Assembly: GCF_014640335.1 (NCBI RefSeq) | Contig: NZ_BMGT01000001.1 | Span: 1 to 64,000, forward strand | Length of the DNA: 64,000 nt | DNA from: Edaphobacter dinghuensis | GTDB taxonomy: Bacteria > Acidobacteriota > Terriglobia > Terriglobales > Acidobacteriaceae | Direction: 5' to 3' | In this document: positions 43,798 to 54,100 of the stretch, piece after piece | Numbering within the stretch: position 1 is the stretch's first letter | Layout of the letters: every line of letters starts with the position of its first letter | The notes under the pieces: model-generated | Database searches by the model: none | What the model was told of the DNA's origin: nothing | Seen by the model: only the letters and a program-made list of their open reading frames with translations | Translations under genes and position numbers: made by a program

Positions 43798-44883
43798 CTA
43801 TGAAAGTGCAGAGAGAGCATCTCCTTGAAGTGTGGACATCAATAGCCATGCGCCGTGCTGGGCAAGCGAGAGTGGGCCGGAGGATTTGTGTTCACCCGGA
43901 TAGGTTCCATTGGCATAGGCAGGCTGTGCTCCTGTCCAAAGGTTGGTTTGCTTTAGGCTGAGTCCGGCTGCAGCAGCAATCTTTGGAGCCGCGACAGCAG
44001 CCTGCAACGAATCCGTGAACTGTGCAAGCCAGAGCGTGCTGCCGTAGGCGCGACGATGCAGGCCATTGGAGTAAGCATCGAATGCAGCTGAAGCGCCTGC
44101 TTCGTCCCATGCGCCGGAGCGGTAGTACTTCGCTCTCCAGATGAGCTGTGGAGTAATGCCAGTATCGGCGAGGACACCGCGGTATTCGTCCTCAGATGCC
44201 TGGGTAATCCCAATGCGGGTGTAGTCGAGGAGTTGTGGAAGAGCGAGTGTGGGAGAGATGAAGTTAGGCGGAAGAGGATCGCGGTCGAGAAGCGTGGCCT
44301 CGGGGCGTTGCCATCCTTCTTTGGCCACAATGCCATTAGCAAGACTGTGCTGCCTAAAAGCGTCAAGTGCGAGAAGTATACCCCGCTCACTGGTGCCGGT
44401 GATAGCGATGAGTTCGGTCTCATAAGGAGCGAAGGAGATACGGGCGGCGTGGAGGAAGGGATTGCGATCGGATTCGATGTAGCCGCAGTCGCCACGAAAT
44501 GCACCAAAGCCGAAGACATATATTTCGCCGGAGGAGAAGCGGGCTTCGCGCTGCGATGCGGCGACAAGCAGAGGGTTGTCGGGGCGGCCGATGAGAATGA
44601 TGTGGTTGTAGGCTAATTCGTCAGGGTGAGCAAGAAGTTGCGATGCTTCAACGAGCGCTGGGCGCTCTCCCCCGGCCATGACGGAGAGTAGTGGATGCGT
44701 GGCGGCAGATGCAGCGAGTTGCTGCACGGCGCTGCGGATGCCGGCGTTGCAGCGAGAGTCGAGAGCGAAGCGCAGACCTCGCTTGAGGGGTGGGGATGTT
44801 GGCGAAAAAGCAAGGAGCCGGGACGGGTGCAAGGCATAGAGCAGGCTACCGCCTGAACCGGCTAAAAAGTCACGACGGCGCAT
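43798..44883 (-). CDS. Tat-type secreted protein of unknown function (361 aa)
   Basis: The N-terminus MRRRDFLAGSGGSLLYAL has the twin-arginine pattern RRDFL, suggesting export in folded form. I do not recognise the rest; it contains YNHIILIGRPDNPL, FGFGAFRGDCGYIESDRNPF and FAPYETELIAITGTSERGIL, which look like strands of an alpha/beta domain. Its ATG lies 2 nt after the stop of the large upstream gene and the RBS GAGGAGG is inside that gene's end, so the two are translationally coupled and likely act together. Function is unknown. Confidence 0.6.
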   Translation of the reverse strand: MRRRDFLAGSGGSLLYALHPSRLLAFSPTSPPLKRGLRFALDSRCNAGIRSAVQQLAASAATHPLLSVMAGGERPALVEASQLLAHPDELAYNHIILIGRPDNPLLVAASQREARFSSGEIYVFGFGAFRGDCGYIESDRNPFLHAARISFAPYETELIAITGTSERGILLALDAFRQHSLANGIVAKEGWQRPEATLLDRDPLPPNFISPTLALPQLLDYTRIGITQASEDEYRGVLADTGITPQLIWRAKYYRSGAWDEAGASAAFDAYSNGLHRRAYGSTLWLAQFTDSLQAAVAAPKIAAAAGLSLKQTNLWTGAQPAYANGTYPGEHKSSGPLSLAQHGAWLLMSTLQGDALSALS

Positions 44884-44885
44884 CG

Positions 44886-47800
44886 TTAAACCTCCTCTGT
44901 GAGTGCGATGATGGTTCCGTCACCAGGGCGGAGAGGAACGGTAATGGCCCACATCGTCCCCTCGGCGCGAGCATTGAGCCGTGTGTGCTCATTGACATCG
45001 CAGGCGTTGGCTATCTTTGCAGAAGTGCGAGCTTGCACAAGCAGAACGACCTCACGGCCCTCTTCCTGCCAATCTTCGAGGACGATGAACTTGGTGGCGC
45101 CCATGAGGAATCCATAGCCGGTAGTACCGGATGGAAAAACAATGGGCAGACGCAAAGCACGGTGCAGCGAAGACGCGAGCTGCGAGGCAGCCTCTTGGGA
45201 CAGCGATGCCGGATCCTGTTCGACCTGGAAGATACCAGGGACGTTATAAAGGCGCAGAGCTGGTCCGGAACGCAAGGAGCCACAAGCTGCAATAGGGACA
45301 CCGCGCGCCTGGATGCGCAGTACGGAGGAGACCTCCTCCTCGCTGAACGCATCCGGATTAAAAAGAATGAGGGGGGCATTGCCGGTCCATCGATCGAGAG
45401 TCGAAGCGTTTGCACCGAAAGAGATACTGACGCCAGCCATGTAGAGCTTTTCGAAGGCCATCGCGTACTGCGGCAAAAGCGGATTAGCTTCGAGTGCGTC
45501 GCCGCAGCTGAACTGGAGATGAGCAGGGTCAGCAAAGAAGGCAGAGCTGAGCACAAGGCCCGCTCCCAAGGGCTGTTCTGGCCAGAGCAGGCAATGCCGT
45601 TGCTGCATGAGCCACCATTGCTGCCAGTCGTTGTCGGCCATGGTGTATGAAGCACCCACGTTTGAGTTGAAGCCGAAGGAATAGACCGAACCGTAGGTGC
45701 CATCAGCCCAGACCATGCCGCGCCACGCACGGTTGTACATGGTACGACGCGAGGGCTCCGTGGTGCCAACCGGAGAGTGCCAGTGTTCGTTATTGAGCAC
45801 ACCCGAGTTGTAGGCCCACATTCCTTGCGTGGAGATCTTCCAGACCGGATTCCATGCCACCTCCGCGAGTTGACGACCGGTAGTTAACGGAATGCTATCG
45901 GCAACTATACCCCACGTAGAGTCGTCCGACATTCCGCGGATAGTAGCAGCAAGAGCATCGCCTGACTCTCCCGCAACGATAGGAAGTCCTTGGGCGATAA
46001 TGGTTAGCTCCTTCTGCTTATTGGCAAAGGCCTTTCGCAGTTCCGAGACTGCGCCGGTGTAACGATGCAAATGCCAGCCCTGCCAAGCGGACTCATGTTC
46101 ATCATGAATTTCGTCAGCTATCTCGTGGCGAGTCTTTCCTCGCAAGCCTGGATGGCCATTACGACGAAGCTCTCGATCAAATTCTACGAAGTCCTGCCAG
46201 CTATGGAGCGACTTCATCTCCGGTCCGGTATCCCAACGATCCGAATGCTCCAGCGTGACCTCAGAGCACTTCGACCAATTGGGTTGTGCCTCCATCCGTT
46301 CAACGAGCAGAGGAGTGGCTATCTCGTAGAAAAACTCTCCGTTTGAAAAAGACTTCCACGGCGTGGCGTAGTGACGCATATCGTCATCGGTGACGTAAAG
46401 CTTGCTGGCCTGTGTACGCGCTTCGCGGTGAATCTGCTTCAGCTGCCGGCTGTATGCCCAGATAAGGTCATCGGGCTGTGCCCAGGTGGGACCAATCTCT
46501 GCGGTACCGGTTCCAATGTTAAAGACGTTTCGGAAACCGCGCGTGACGATGAAGCCAAGACTGGCAGCATCTTCCGGGAGAATGTCGGTGATGGGGGGAA
46601 GAACCTTTTTGCCTGACGTATCGAGGATTGCGACTGCGTTGTCTGCATTGCCGTACCGTGCTCGCAGTCGATAGAAGCCCATGTCACTCTGAAGAATCGG
46701 CATCGTAAAACTGGCCTGAACAGAGCGACGAGCCCCTGCAGTGAGAACGATGGATTGACGCAGGATCTCTACACTTGTATCCGTCATGGCATCTTCGAGA
46801 GTAACGATCAGCTGCTGATGGACTGGAGAAGAAGGCTCACCGATCCAGCCGTCGATTAGAACTTCAGCAAGCCATGGCTCAGCGCGACGACGCCCTTTCT
46901 CAGTGTTGGGCCATGGAAAGCGTAGCGTTAGTTCTTCAACCTGGTACGGAGAGAGCGTGAGAGAGGCCTGTCCATAACCCGCCTGAAACCGTGCGTCGAG
47001 ATCCGTGATGCGGGCCACTTGTTTTCCATCGCAGGTGATAATGACTGTTGCAGGATTGTGATCGCGACCGTCGCTGCTCTCGCCCGGAGTGCCGACCAGA
47101 GTAATCGATGCAACGGTCACTTCTTGCGGAAATCTGAACTGAAGAACATTTTCGGCATGGCTTTTGCCGCGCCAGACGGAAAATGCCTGAATACCATCTA
47201 GCGGAGTTTTGTTATTGACGGAATCGTCATTGAGCGCCATGACAGAGAGGTTCTGCGGCGAAGTGAGATCGTGAATCGATGCAAACGGAGCCAGATTCCG
47301 AAGGCCATTGCTTAGTTCGACAGCAGCATCAACGGTAGCACCGGGTGGATAGGCATAGGTAGAGATAAGAGCGCCCATGCGTTCGGCGAAAGGGCGCAGA
47401 GTCTTTGCGTAGGGGGTGTGAAAAGGATTGGGAACTGCGTTAAGATTTCCGGCAGAGATGTTGACCCGAAGGTCGGGTCTGAGATCGAGTGCGACACGAT
47501 GCTCGACGAGCAGTGTAGCGCCATCCGCAGAGAGTATGCCAACCCGCAGCTGAAGTGCATGACGAAACGAGAGTGCTTGATAACCAACAGAAGAGGGCTC
47601 GGGCAACGGCAACATCTGTGTTGAAGCCCCTAAAGCAGGAAGGCTAAGAGGCTCGGTAGGGATATCACCGATAAGGGCACCTTCCCAGGTAAGAGCCCGC
47701 ACCACAAGATTGCAGGAGATAGGTTGCGCAGAGGTATTGGTGATCTGGATGCTTGCAACGCCGTGCTGCACTTGTACTGCGATGCCAGGTGGCTCTACAA

Positions 47801-48554
47801 GTGGAGACACTGGCTGGGCAGGAGAAGCTGTAAGCCATCTTAATAACGCGGACCAGGTGCTTTTTGCTCCCGAGTAACCTTCGATCGCTTCTGCGTGGCC
47901 CGCCAGAACGGCGACGTGACCTGCACCGTAACGTCCGGTAATGAGCAGTGGAGAGTTGCCGCGGTCAGATGCAGAGAGGCGAACGCGCCAGTCGCGATTA
48001 AGAAGAGAACGGGTCCATGTATTACTACCTGCATCGACAGTTCGATTCAGCTTGGCTATCTTTTGCGCGTAACGCTCGTAACGTGCTTCTCCGCGTTCTA
48101 CGGCCGAGAACGGCCGAATGGGAAAGAAGAATGGGAAAGTGAGACCTTCTGCTTCACCTTTAGGAAAGACCTCAGAATCGCAAAAAGAAACGCTAGTCTG
48201 CTGTCGCCGATACCAGTCGGGATAGTTGATCTGTGTTGCCCAGCCGGTAGTAGGCAGAATGACGGAGAGACGCATCGGCAGCTTGCCGGGAGCAGAGCCA
48301 AGGGTGAGCAGGAGACTGGCCCCAAGGCGAATACGCTCACTCAATGCTGCAATTTGCTCATCTGAAAGATCTGTATGCTCGTCCGCTTGCCAAATAACCA
48401 CGTCGGTATTGCTGATCATGGAGAGTGAGGCTGGCGTGCATATTCGTGCGGCAAGCCCACGGCTCTCCGCTGCGGCAAGGAGATACGGTAATCCTGCGGG
48501 AGCGAGGTTGAGCAATAAAGAACCCTGCGTATGAGATTGATCATGGAGGCTCAT
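44886..48554 (-). CDS. Very large multi-domain protein, possible glycoside hydrolase
   Basis: The protein has about 1222 residues from ATG 48554; ATG 48584 adds 10. No signal peptide was seen. Several parts can be told apart: an N-terminal GATase-like Rossmann part (about 20-250; VVIWQADEHTDLSDEQIAAL, GRYGAGHVAVLAGHAEA), a long beta part, a discoidin-like carbohydrate-binding part (AENVLQFRFPQEVTVASITL), a central alpha/beta part with acidic clusters (YVTDDDMRHY, IADEIHDEHESAWQGW) and a second GATase-like domain (YAMAFEKLYMAGVSISFGAN), as in the trimerisation domain of GH42 beta-galactosidases. A catalytic pair was not identified with confidence. It is coupled to the 361-residue Tat protein downstream. 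Confidence 0.55.
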   Translation of the reverse strand: MSLHDQSHTQGSLLLNLAPAGLPYLLAAAESRGLAARICTPASLSMISNTDVVIWQADEHTDLSDEQIAALSERIRLGASLLLTLGSAPGKLPMRLSVILPTTGWATQINYPDWYRRQQTSVSFCDSEVFPKGEAEGLTFPFFFPIRPFSAVERGEARYERYAQKIAKLNRTVDAGSNTWTRSLLNRDWRVRLSASDRGNSPLLITGRYGAGHVAVLAGHAEAIEGYSGAKSTWSALLRWLTASPAQPVSPLVEPPGIAVQVQHGVASIQITNTSAQPISCNLVVRALTWEGALIGDIPTEPLSLPALGASTQMLPLPEPSSVGYQALSFRHALQLRVGILSADGATLLVEHRVALDLRPDLRVNISAGNLNAVPNPFHTPYAKTLRPFAERMGALISTYAYPPGATVDAAVELSNGLRNLAPFASIHDLTSPQNLSVMALNDDSVNNKTPLDGIQAFSVWRGKSHAENVLQFRFPQEVTVASITLVGTPGESSDGRDHNPATVIITCDGKQVARITDLDARFQAGYGQASLTLSPYQVEELTLRFPWPNTEKGRRRAEPWLAEVLIDGWIGEPSSPVHQQLIVTLEDAMTDTSVEILRQSIVLTAGARRSVQASFTMPILQSDMGFYRLRARYGNADNAVAILDTSGKKVLPPITDILPEDAASLGFIVTRGFRNVFNIGTGTAEIGPTWAQPDDLIWAYSRQLKQIHREARTQASKLYVTDDDMRHYATPWKSFSNGEFFYEIATPLLVERMEAQPNWSKCSEVTLEHSDRWDTGPEMKSLHSWQDFVEFDRELRRNGHPGLRGKTRHEIADEIHDEHESAWQGWHLHRYTGAVSELRKAFANKQKELTIIAQGLPIVAGESGDALAATIRGMSDDSTWGIVADSIPLTTGRQLAEVAWNPVWKISTQGMWAYNSGVLNNEHWHSPVGTTEPSRRTMYNRAWRGMVWADGTYGSVYSFGFNSNVGASYTMADNDWQQWWLMQQRHCLLWPEQPLGAGLVLSSAFFADPAHLQFSCGDALEANPLLPQYAMAFEKLYMAGVSISFGANASTLDRWTGNAPLILFNPDAFSEEEVSSVLRIQARGVPIAACGSLRSGPALRLYNVPGIFQVEQDPASLSQEAASQLASSLHRALRLPIVFPSGTTGYGFLMGATKFIVLEDWQEEGREVVLLVQARTSAKIANACDVNEHTRLNARAEGTMWAITVPLRPGDGTIIALTEEV

Positions 48555-48673
48555 CGCTGAAACTTGCCTCCCTGTAAGGCACATAGGCTTATGGGAGATG
48601 TCTTCGCAGGGGCGCTGCTCATACGGGTAACGAAGGTGGCGGAGTCAAAAAGTATCTTCATAAAAGCTGCGAT

Positions 48674-50995
48674 CTAATTCTTGTTACCCTGAGCACCTTG
48701 ATTGCCGAAGTATGGCTTAGCCTCCATCTGGAGCACCAGGGTTGCACCGCTCACGATATCGTGGTGGCTGAACTGAAGCTGAGGGAGCGGTCGCCCATTT
48801 AGCGTGACAGAACGCACGAAGATGTTTTGCGATGAATTGCCGCGCGCCATGATCGTGAACGACTTGCCATTTTCCTGATGAATTACAACGCGCGTAAAGA
48901 GTGGAGAGCCAATGCTATAAGTAGGCGTCCCTGGGCACTCCTGATAAAAACCCATCGCACTGAGCACATACCAAGCGGACATTTGACCGGCGTCATCGTT
49001 GCCGGGTAGGCCTGAAGGCTCGGGGCCGAACTGCGTCAACAGAATGTCTCGTACATGCTGCTGCGTCTTCCACGGAGCACCTGCCTTGTTGTAGAGATAC
49101 GCGATTCCATGGCTGGGCTCGTTCCCCTGGTCGTATAGATTGTTTGCGAAGAGTCCGTCAAGTTTTGCGATGAACTTGTCAGAGCCTCCGCTCGCTGCGA
49201 TGAGACCCTTAACGTCTTGCGGAACAAAGAAGGTATATTGCCAGGGAACTCCTTCGGTGATGAAGGTCTCCGGCTTTGCGGGATCGAAGGGAGTTACCCA
49301 TTGTCCGTCAGCGTGACGTCCACGTACAAATCCTACGGACGAATCGAAGACGTTATGCCAGTTACCGGAACGCTCCAGAAATAGTTTGGCGTCTGCAGTA
49401 TGGCCGAGATCTGCGGCAAACTGGGAGACGACATAGTCGTCGTAGGCGTACTCGAGAGTGCGTGATACCTGTTCGTTGTGATGAAAGGCGTCGAGTACCT
49501 TATCCTCAAGAGGGATGTAGCCGTAACGGGAATAGGAATCAAGAGCGCGGCGACCCTTGCCTGCGACATATTGATCGTGCGGCGGAGTGACCAGGGCGTT
49601 CTGGCGAACGAGGCGGTAAGCGCTATCGACATCGAAGTTACGCAAACCTTTGGCATAGGCGTCATAAATGACGGCCACAGCGTGATCACCGATCATCTCC
49701 GATGTGTAGCTATTCCACGTAGGGAAGATAGGAAGAAAACCTCCCTGTTCGCCTTTATCGATCAGACTCTGCACCATCTGCTGATCCCGGTCAGGCTGCA
49801 GAATCGTAAGAAGAGGGTGGAGGGCACGAAACGTATCCCAGAGAGAAAAGTCGTCGTAGTATGCGGTGCCTGGAGCGGCACGATGCATGCGGTTCTGTTG
49901 AGCAAAGCCGTTGTATGTTCCATCAGCATCACTGATAACTCGCGGTGCGAGCGAGGCGTGGAACAGGGCAGTATAAAAGATGGTTTGCTCCGCTGGCGTA
50001 CCACCTTCGATCTCGATGCGCTGAAGTAACTGGCGCCAACTTCTCTCCGTTCCGATACGAACATTGTTAAAGTTCCATCCGCTCTCTTCAGCGTCAAGAT
50101 TTTTCTCTGCTTCTTCAATACTGGTAAAGGAAGTACCCACTTTGACGAGCACCTGTGACGGTGCATCCTTATCAAAGGTGACAAATCCGCCAAGGTGGGA
50201 ACATCCACTTCCCTGCGTACCGCGATTAGCGGAGATGACATCTCCGCACCATGTGCCGAAGTGGGCTACGTTCTCGCGAAAACGAACAGCGAAGTACCCA
50301 CTAAAACCTGCAGACTCGCCTGCACCCTGGTAAATGCGCACGACGGGGTTATAACCGACGATCTCGTGCTGTTGGGGTCGAACTTCTATGAACCCTTGAC
50401 CAAGCCTCGCATTGGGCTGCACCACGAGGTGCCGTGCACCAGTGGCCGGAAAGGTAATCCGCAACATGCCGGCATGCGTGGTTCCGGTCAGCTCGACCTT
50501 TGTGCGGTAGTCTTCGAGGAAGACGGAATAGAAAGCAGGCGACATCGTCTCAGAGCTATGCGAGAACCGCGAGGCGCGCGCTTCTGGCAAAACTTTTAGT
50601 TCACCTACTATGGGCATGAGGCTAACGCTACCGTAGTCCTGCGTACAGCTACCGCTCAGCCAATGGCTGCCGCGGAAACCCGTTAGCTTGCTCTCCTTGT
50701 AGTAATAAGGAGAGAGGCATTTCGCCTCTGTGGGCTGCGTCTCCGGAGTCCATCCCGTCATACCAAAAGGCATACCAACGACAGGATAGGTTTGGCCATC
50801 ATGCGCAGTCCCGATTCGCGGATCTACAAGGCCGTAGGGATCCGTTATTGCATGAGAAGGCTGAGCACAGGCAATGCCGGAGAGCAATACCAGCAGAAAA
50901 AATGCGCGCTTCTGTAAGAGAGCCAATAAAGAGCTACTCCTCCCCCTATGTATTACAAACAGATAAGACTCCTTTCGATACCCCTGATACTGCAT
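48674..50995 (-). CDS. Secreted GH92 alpha-mannosidase
   Basis: The 773-residue protein matches GH92, calcium-dependent exo-alpha-mannosidases. Signatures are the N-terminal VDPRIGTAHDGQTYPVVGMP and the C-terminal GLPGNDDAGQMSAWYVLSAM, which contains the catalytic acidic residues, followed by GFYQECPGTPTYSIGSPLFT. A hydrophobic signal segment is RAFFLLVLLSGIACA. The start is uncertain: ATG 50995 has AGGGG upstream, but a TTG at 50926, about 10 nt after GGAGGAG, would give a more normal-length signal peptide. It removes terminal mannose in the periplasm. It is 119 bp upstream of the large unknown gene on the same strand. Confidence 0.9.
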   Translation of the reverse strand: MQYQGYRKESYLFVIHRGRSSSLLALLQKRAFFLLVLLSGIACAQPSHAITDPYGLVDPRIGTAHDGQTYPVVGMPFGMTGWTPETQPTEAKCLSPYYYKESKLTGFRGSHWLSGSCTQDYGSVSLMPIVGELKVLPEARASRFSHSSETMSPAFYSVFLEDYRTKVELTGTTHAGMLRITFPATGARHLVVQPNARLGQGFIEVRPQQHEIVGYNPVVRIYQGAGESAGFSGYFAVRFRENVAHFGTWCGDVISANRGTQGSGCSHLGGFVTFDKDAPSQVLVKVGTSFTSIEEAEKNLDAEESGWNFNNVRIGTERSWRQLLQRIEIEGGTPAEQTIFYTALFHASLAPRVISDADGTYNGFAQQNRMHRAAPGTAYYDDFSLWDTFRALHPLLTILQPDRDQQMVQSLIDKGEQGGFLPIFPTWNSYTSEMIGDHAVAVIYDAYAKGLRNFDVDSAYRLVRQNALVTPPHDQYVAGKGRRALDSYSRYGYIPLEDKVLDAFHHNEQVSRTLEYAYDDYVVSQFAADLGHTADAKLFLERSGNWHNVFDSSVGFVRGRHADGQWVTPFDPAKPETFITEGVPWQYTFFVPQDVKGLIAASGGSDKFIAKLDGLFANNLYDQGNEPSHGIAYLYNKAGAPWKTQQHVRDILLTQFGPEPSGLPGNDDAGQMSAWYVLSAMGFYQECPGTPTYSIGSPLFTRVVIHQENGKSFTIMARGNSSQNIFVRSVTLNGRPLPQLQFSHHDIVSGATLVLQMEAKPYFGNQGAQGNKN

Positions 50996-51109
50996 GGTCA
51001 CCCCTTTGTCTCTGCATTTATCGATACGCGTGGAGAAGCCGCCAGTATATTGCTTTTACTGAAGCGGCATCTCCACGAGAAGCGTGCAGAACCGGTGACT
51101 TGCTACCAG

Positions 51110-54100
51110 CTAGAAGACAAACTCCGCACCGACCCGGATGATGCGTGATATCCCCGCAGTCTGTGATTGATTGAACTGGCCGAAGCTCGCCGATGTCGTT
51201 GGCGTCACCGTACCCGTAACGTTGGAGGTTGTAATTGAGCTATCGAGCGAGTGGTTGACGCCGTAATAGACCGGGTGGTTGAAGACATTGCTGAAGGTTG
51301 CGTTGACATTCATCTGGTAGCGCTCATGGAACGAGACCCCTTTAGTGAAGGCCATATCGAAGAGCGCCTCGCGTGGGCTGCGTGCGTTTGCCAATAGACG
51401 TGGGGCGTCGCCGAGAGCTGGATTGTTGATTGAGCCAGGAACAGCAAACGCCGCGGGGTTGAGATAAGGAGTGAATTTAGAATTCAGTGCGTTCTTCTTC
51501 CAATTTTTGTTGAGGAGAGGAACCCCAGGAACAATATTGGGACGAAGAGTGTAGCCCGAAGGAAGTGCGTTGGCAGTGCAATACTTCGCGGTTCCGCTGG
51601 CGGTGCAACCATTGGTTCCAGTTGGGGTGATCGAGACAAAGTAGCCCACTGTTCCGAGTGTCACCGCATTAGGAAGGCCATCTGCATAAGTAGCGATACC
51701 GGAGGTGGAGATATTGCCAAATAGTTGGTTGAGCAATCCGTTGTGAGCATCGAGCAAGTGACCACGGCCAATCGGCAGATCGTACGTGTAGCCCACCTTG
51801 AGTCGACTGGGTTGATCGAAGCTGGCCACAGACCACTCCGCATAAGGGTTATAGGGATTTTGTGGAGGCGCAGAGCCGAAGCCGCCACTGTTCGCTCCGG
51901 TATTTGTATCCGGCACGTTGTCGAGTGTCTTCGACCAGGTATAGTTGGCCAACACGGAGAGACCGTATCCAAAGCGCTGATTCACACTCAGATAGAGACC
52001 GTTGTACTCCATTGTGCCGCCACGCGGATAGATCTCAGGAAGCGACTGATTGTAAAAGTTCTGGTAAGGATTCAGCAGTTGCAGGTTGGTCTCCGATACA
52101 AGAGCACCGTTCTGCGTGATGCCATATTTGTTAGGAGAAGACGCTCCAAGATTCTGGTGGGTTTGCACAGCATTGACAATCGTCCCAAAACCCGGCACGT
52201 TGAGCGCATTTGTAAATGGCCCAATCAGATGAGTGCCCTTGCTTCCGTTGTACGTTGCCTGCAAAACCGTGCTCTGAGCAGGTTGGTATTGCAAGGTAAA
52301 CGACCAGCTCTGCGTATAGGGAATAGAGTTATTCTGCGAGACAAAGACAGGCGATAGCCCCGTGGAATATAGGATGGGACCACGGTTCCCTGCCAGCGAA
52401 GTGTAAGCAGAGGTAAGCGTGCCGACTGGATTCGTTATGTAGTTGACTGTTGAATTTGCCGTGACGCCGCCGCTCTGGTTGCCTACAGACTGAGAAGCAA
52501 CGTTAAAGTTGGGGTCGGGAATATTCTCGTACCCTGTAAGCGGAAGCCGCTGGAGCGTATAGGCTGCACGCACGGTAGTGCGAGGAGTTGGCGCATAATC
52601 GATGCCGATGCGAGGTTCAAACCCTTTGTAGTTGATCGGCCATAGTGTCCGTGGGTTGCCACAGGCGTTTGAAAAACAGTACGCAGTGGTAGTTGGAAGC
52701 AGGTTATTGAGATTACCCGGAGTAGTGAGATTAATATAGGCTTGATTGTTGTACTTCTCCATGCGCGGCGTCTCTAGCTCGTAACGCAGACCAGCATTAA
52801 TCGTCAGCTTCGGCGTAATGCGCCAGTCATCCTGGAAGTAACCGGCATAGTAGCGCCAGCGATAGTAGCCTGGAACCTCAACAGGTGTATTACTAAAGGC
52901 TGAGATAGTGCCGAGGATGAAGGTTGCCAGCGGTGCACCGCCCGTTGAGCCATTGTTCGTCTGCGCACCAAGGAAGTTATATTTTCCGCCAGTCGCTCCG
53001 CTGAGATCGTACTGATTCGATTGGATCCAACGAATATCTGTACCGAATTGGAACAAGTGCTGCCCATGTGTCCAGGTGACATCGTCACCAGCGATAAAGT
53101 TCTGATCGACTTGAATTGCGGCGGTTGCAGTACCCATTTGCATGGTGTAACCGACACCGTTCTGATTGAGATTTCCAAGGCTGGGAAACCCATATCCAAA
53201 GGACGCCGGAGTAAGTCCGTAAGCGGCAGCAAAGTCCTTGGTCTGCGTGATGGGAGGTGGAAGTCGTTGCTGATTTACTCGCATAAACGAGTAGTGAAAG
53301 CTATTAACAATACTATTCGAAAACGTGTGGGTATAACCCAGCGCGATGTCATGCGTCCGAGCTGAATCCATTGGCACGATCGTCAGCGGGTTTGAAGGCG
53401 AGACTGCGAAGAACCTGTTGGCAATAACAGGAATAACCGTGTACCGGACGAAGATCTGATCCGTATTGCTGAAGTGATGGTCAAATCGCATGGAGTAGCG
53501 ATTGTCCACATTCTCGACACCGCGCTGATAGGTAGCATTGGTTCCATCATTTTGCGAGGTAGCATCGGCGTTATCGAACTTTACGAACGGCCCCGGATTG
53601 CTGGGCGTCGGAAACTGCGATAAGACATACTGCGCGAATGGATTCTTGGCAAGCTGCGCGGATACATCGTCGTTCGGAATCGCGCGGATCTGCGAAGCGT
53701 CATAGGGGCCGTTGGGAAATCCGTCGGCATTGACAACGGATTGGTAGTTGATAGAGCCGATGCGCGGAGCAGCGAGAGCAGCGGCATAGCCTGAGGACTT
53801 AAGGACACTTTGATTCAACAAAGCAAGCGAGTTGTGAAGATGGCCTGCAAGTTCGTCTGGCGTGGGGAATATGCCGCGAAAGCCAAAGGAGTTCTGCATA
53901 CGTGCCGGTTCGACACCGATGAAGAAAAAGGTCTTGTCGCGATGCGGATACAGCTTGGGGATCCAGACTGGGCCACCGACATAAAAGCCGTAATAGTTCT
54001 CATGCAGCGCGTTGCGTGCAGTGTTTCCATCAGGAAATGCATTGAAGAAAGGGTCGGTGTGCCGATACGTAACGGCGCCATGATAGTCCTTCGTTCCGGG

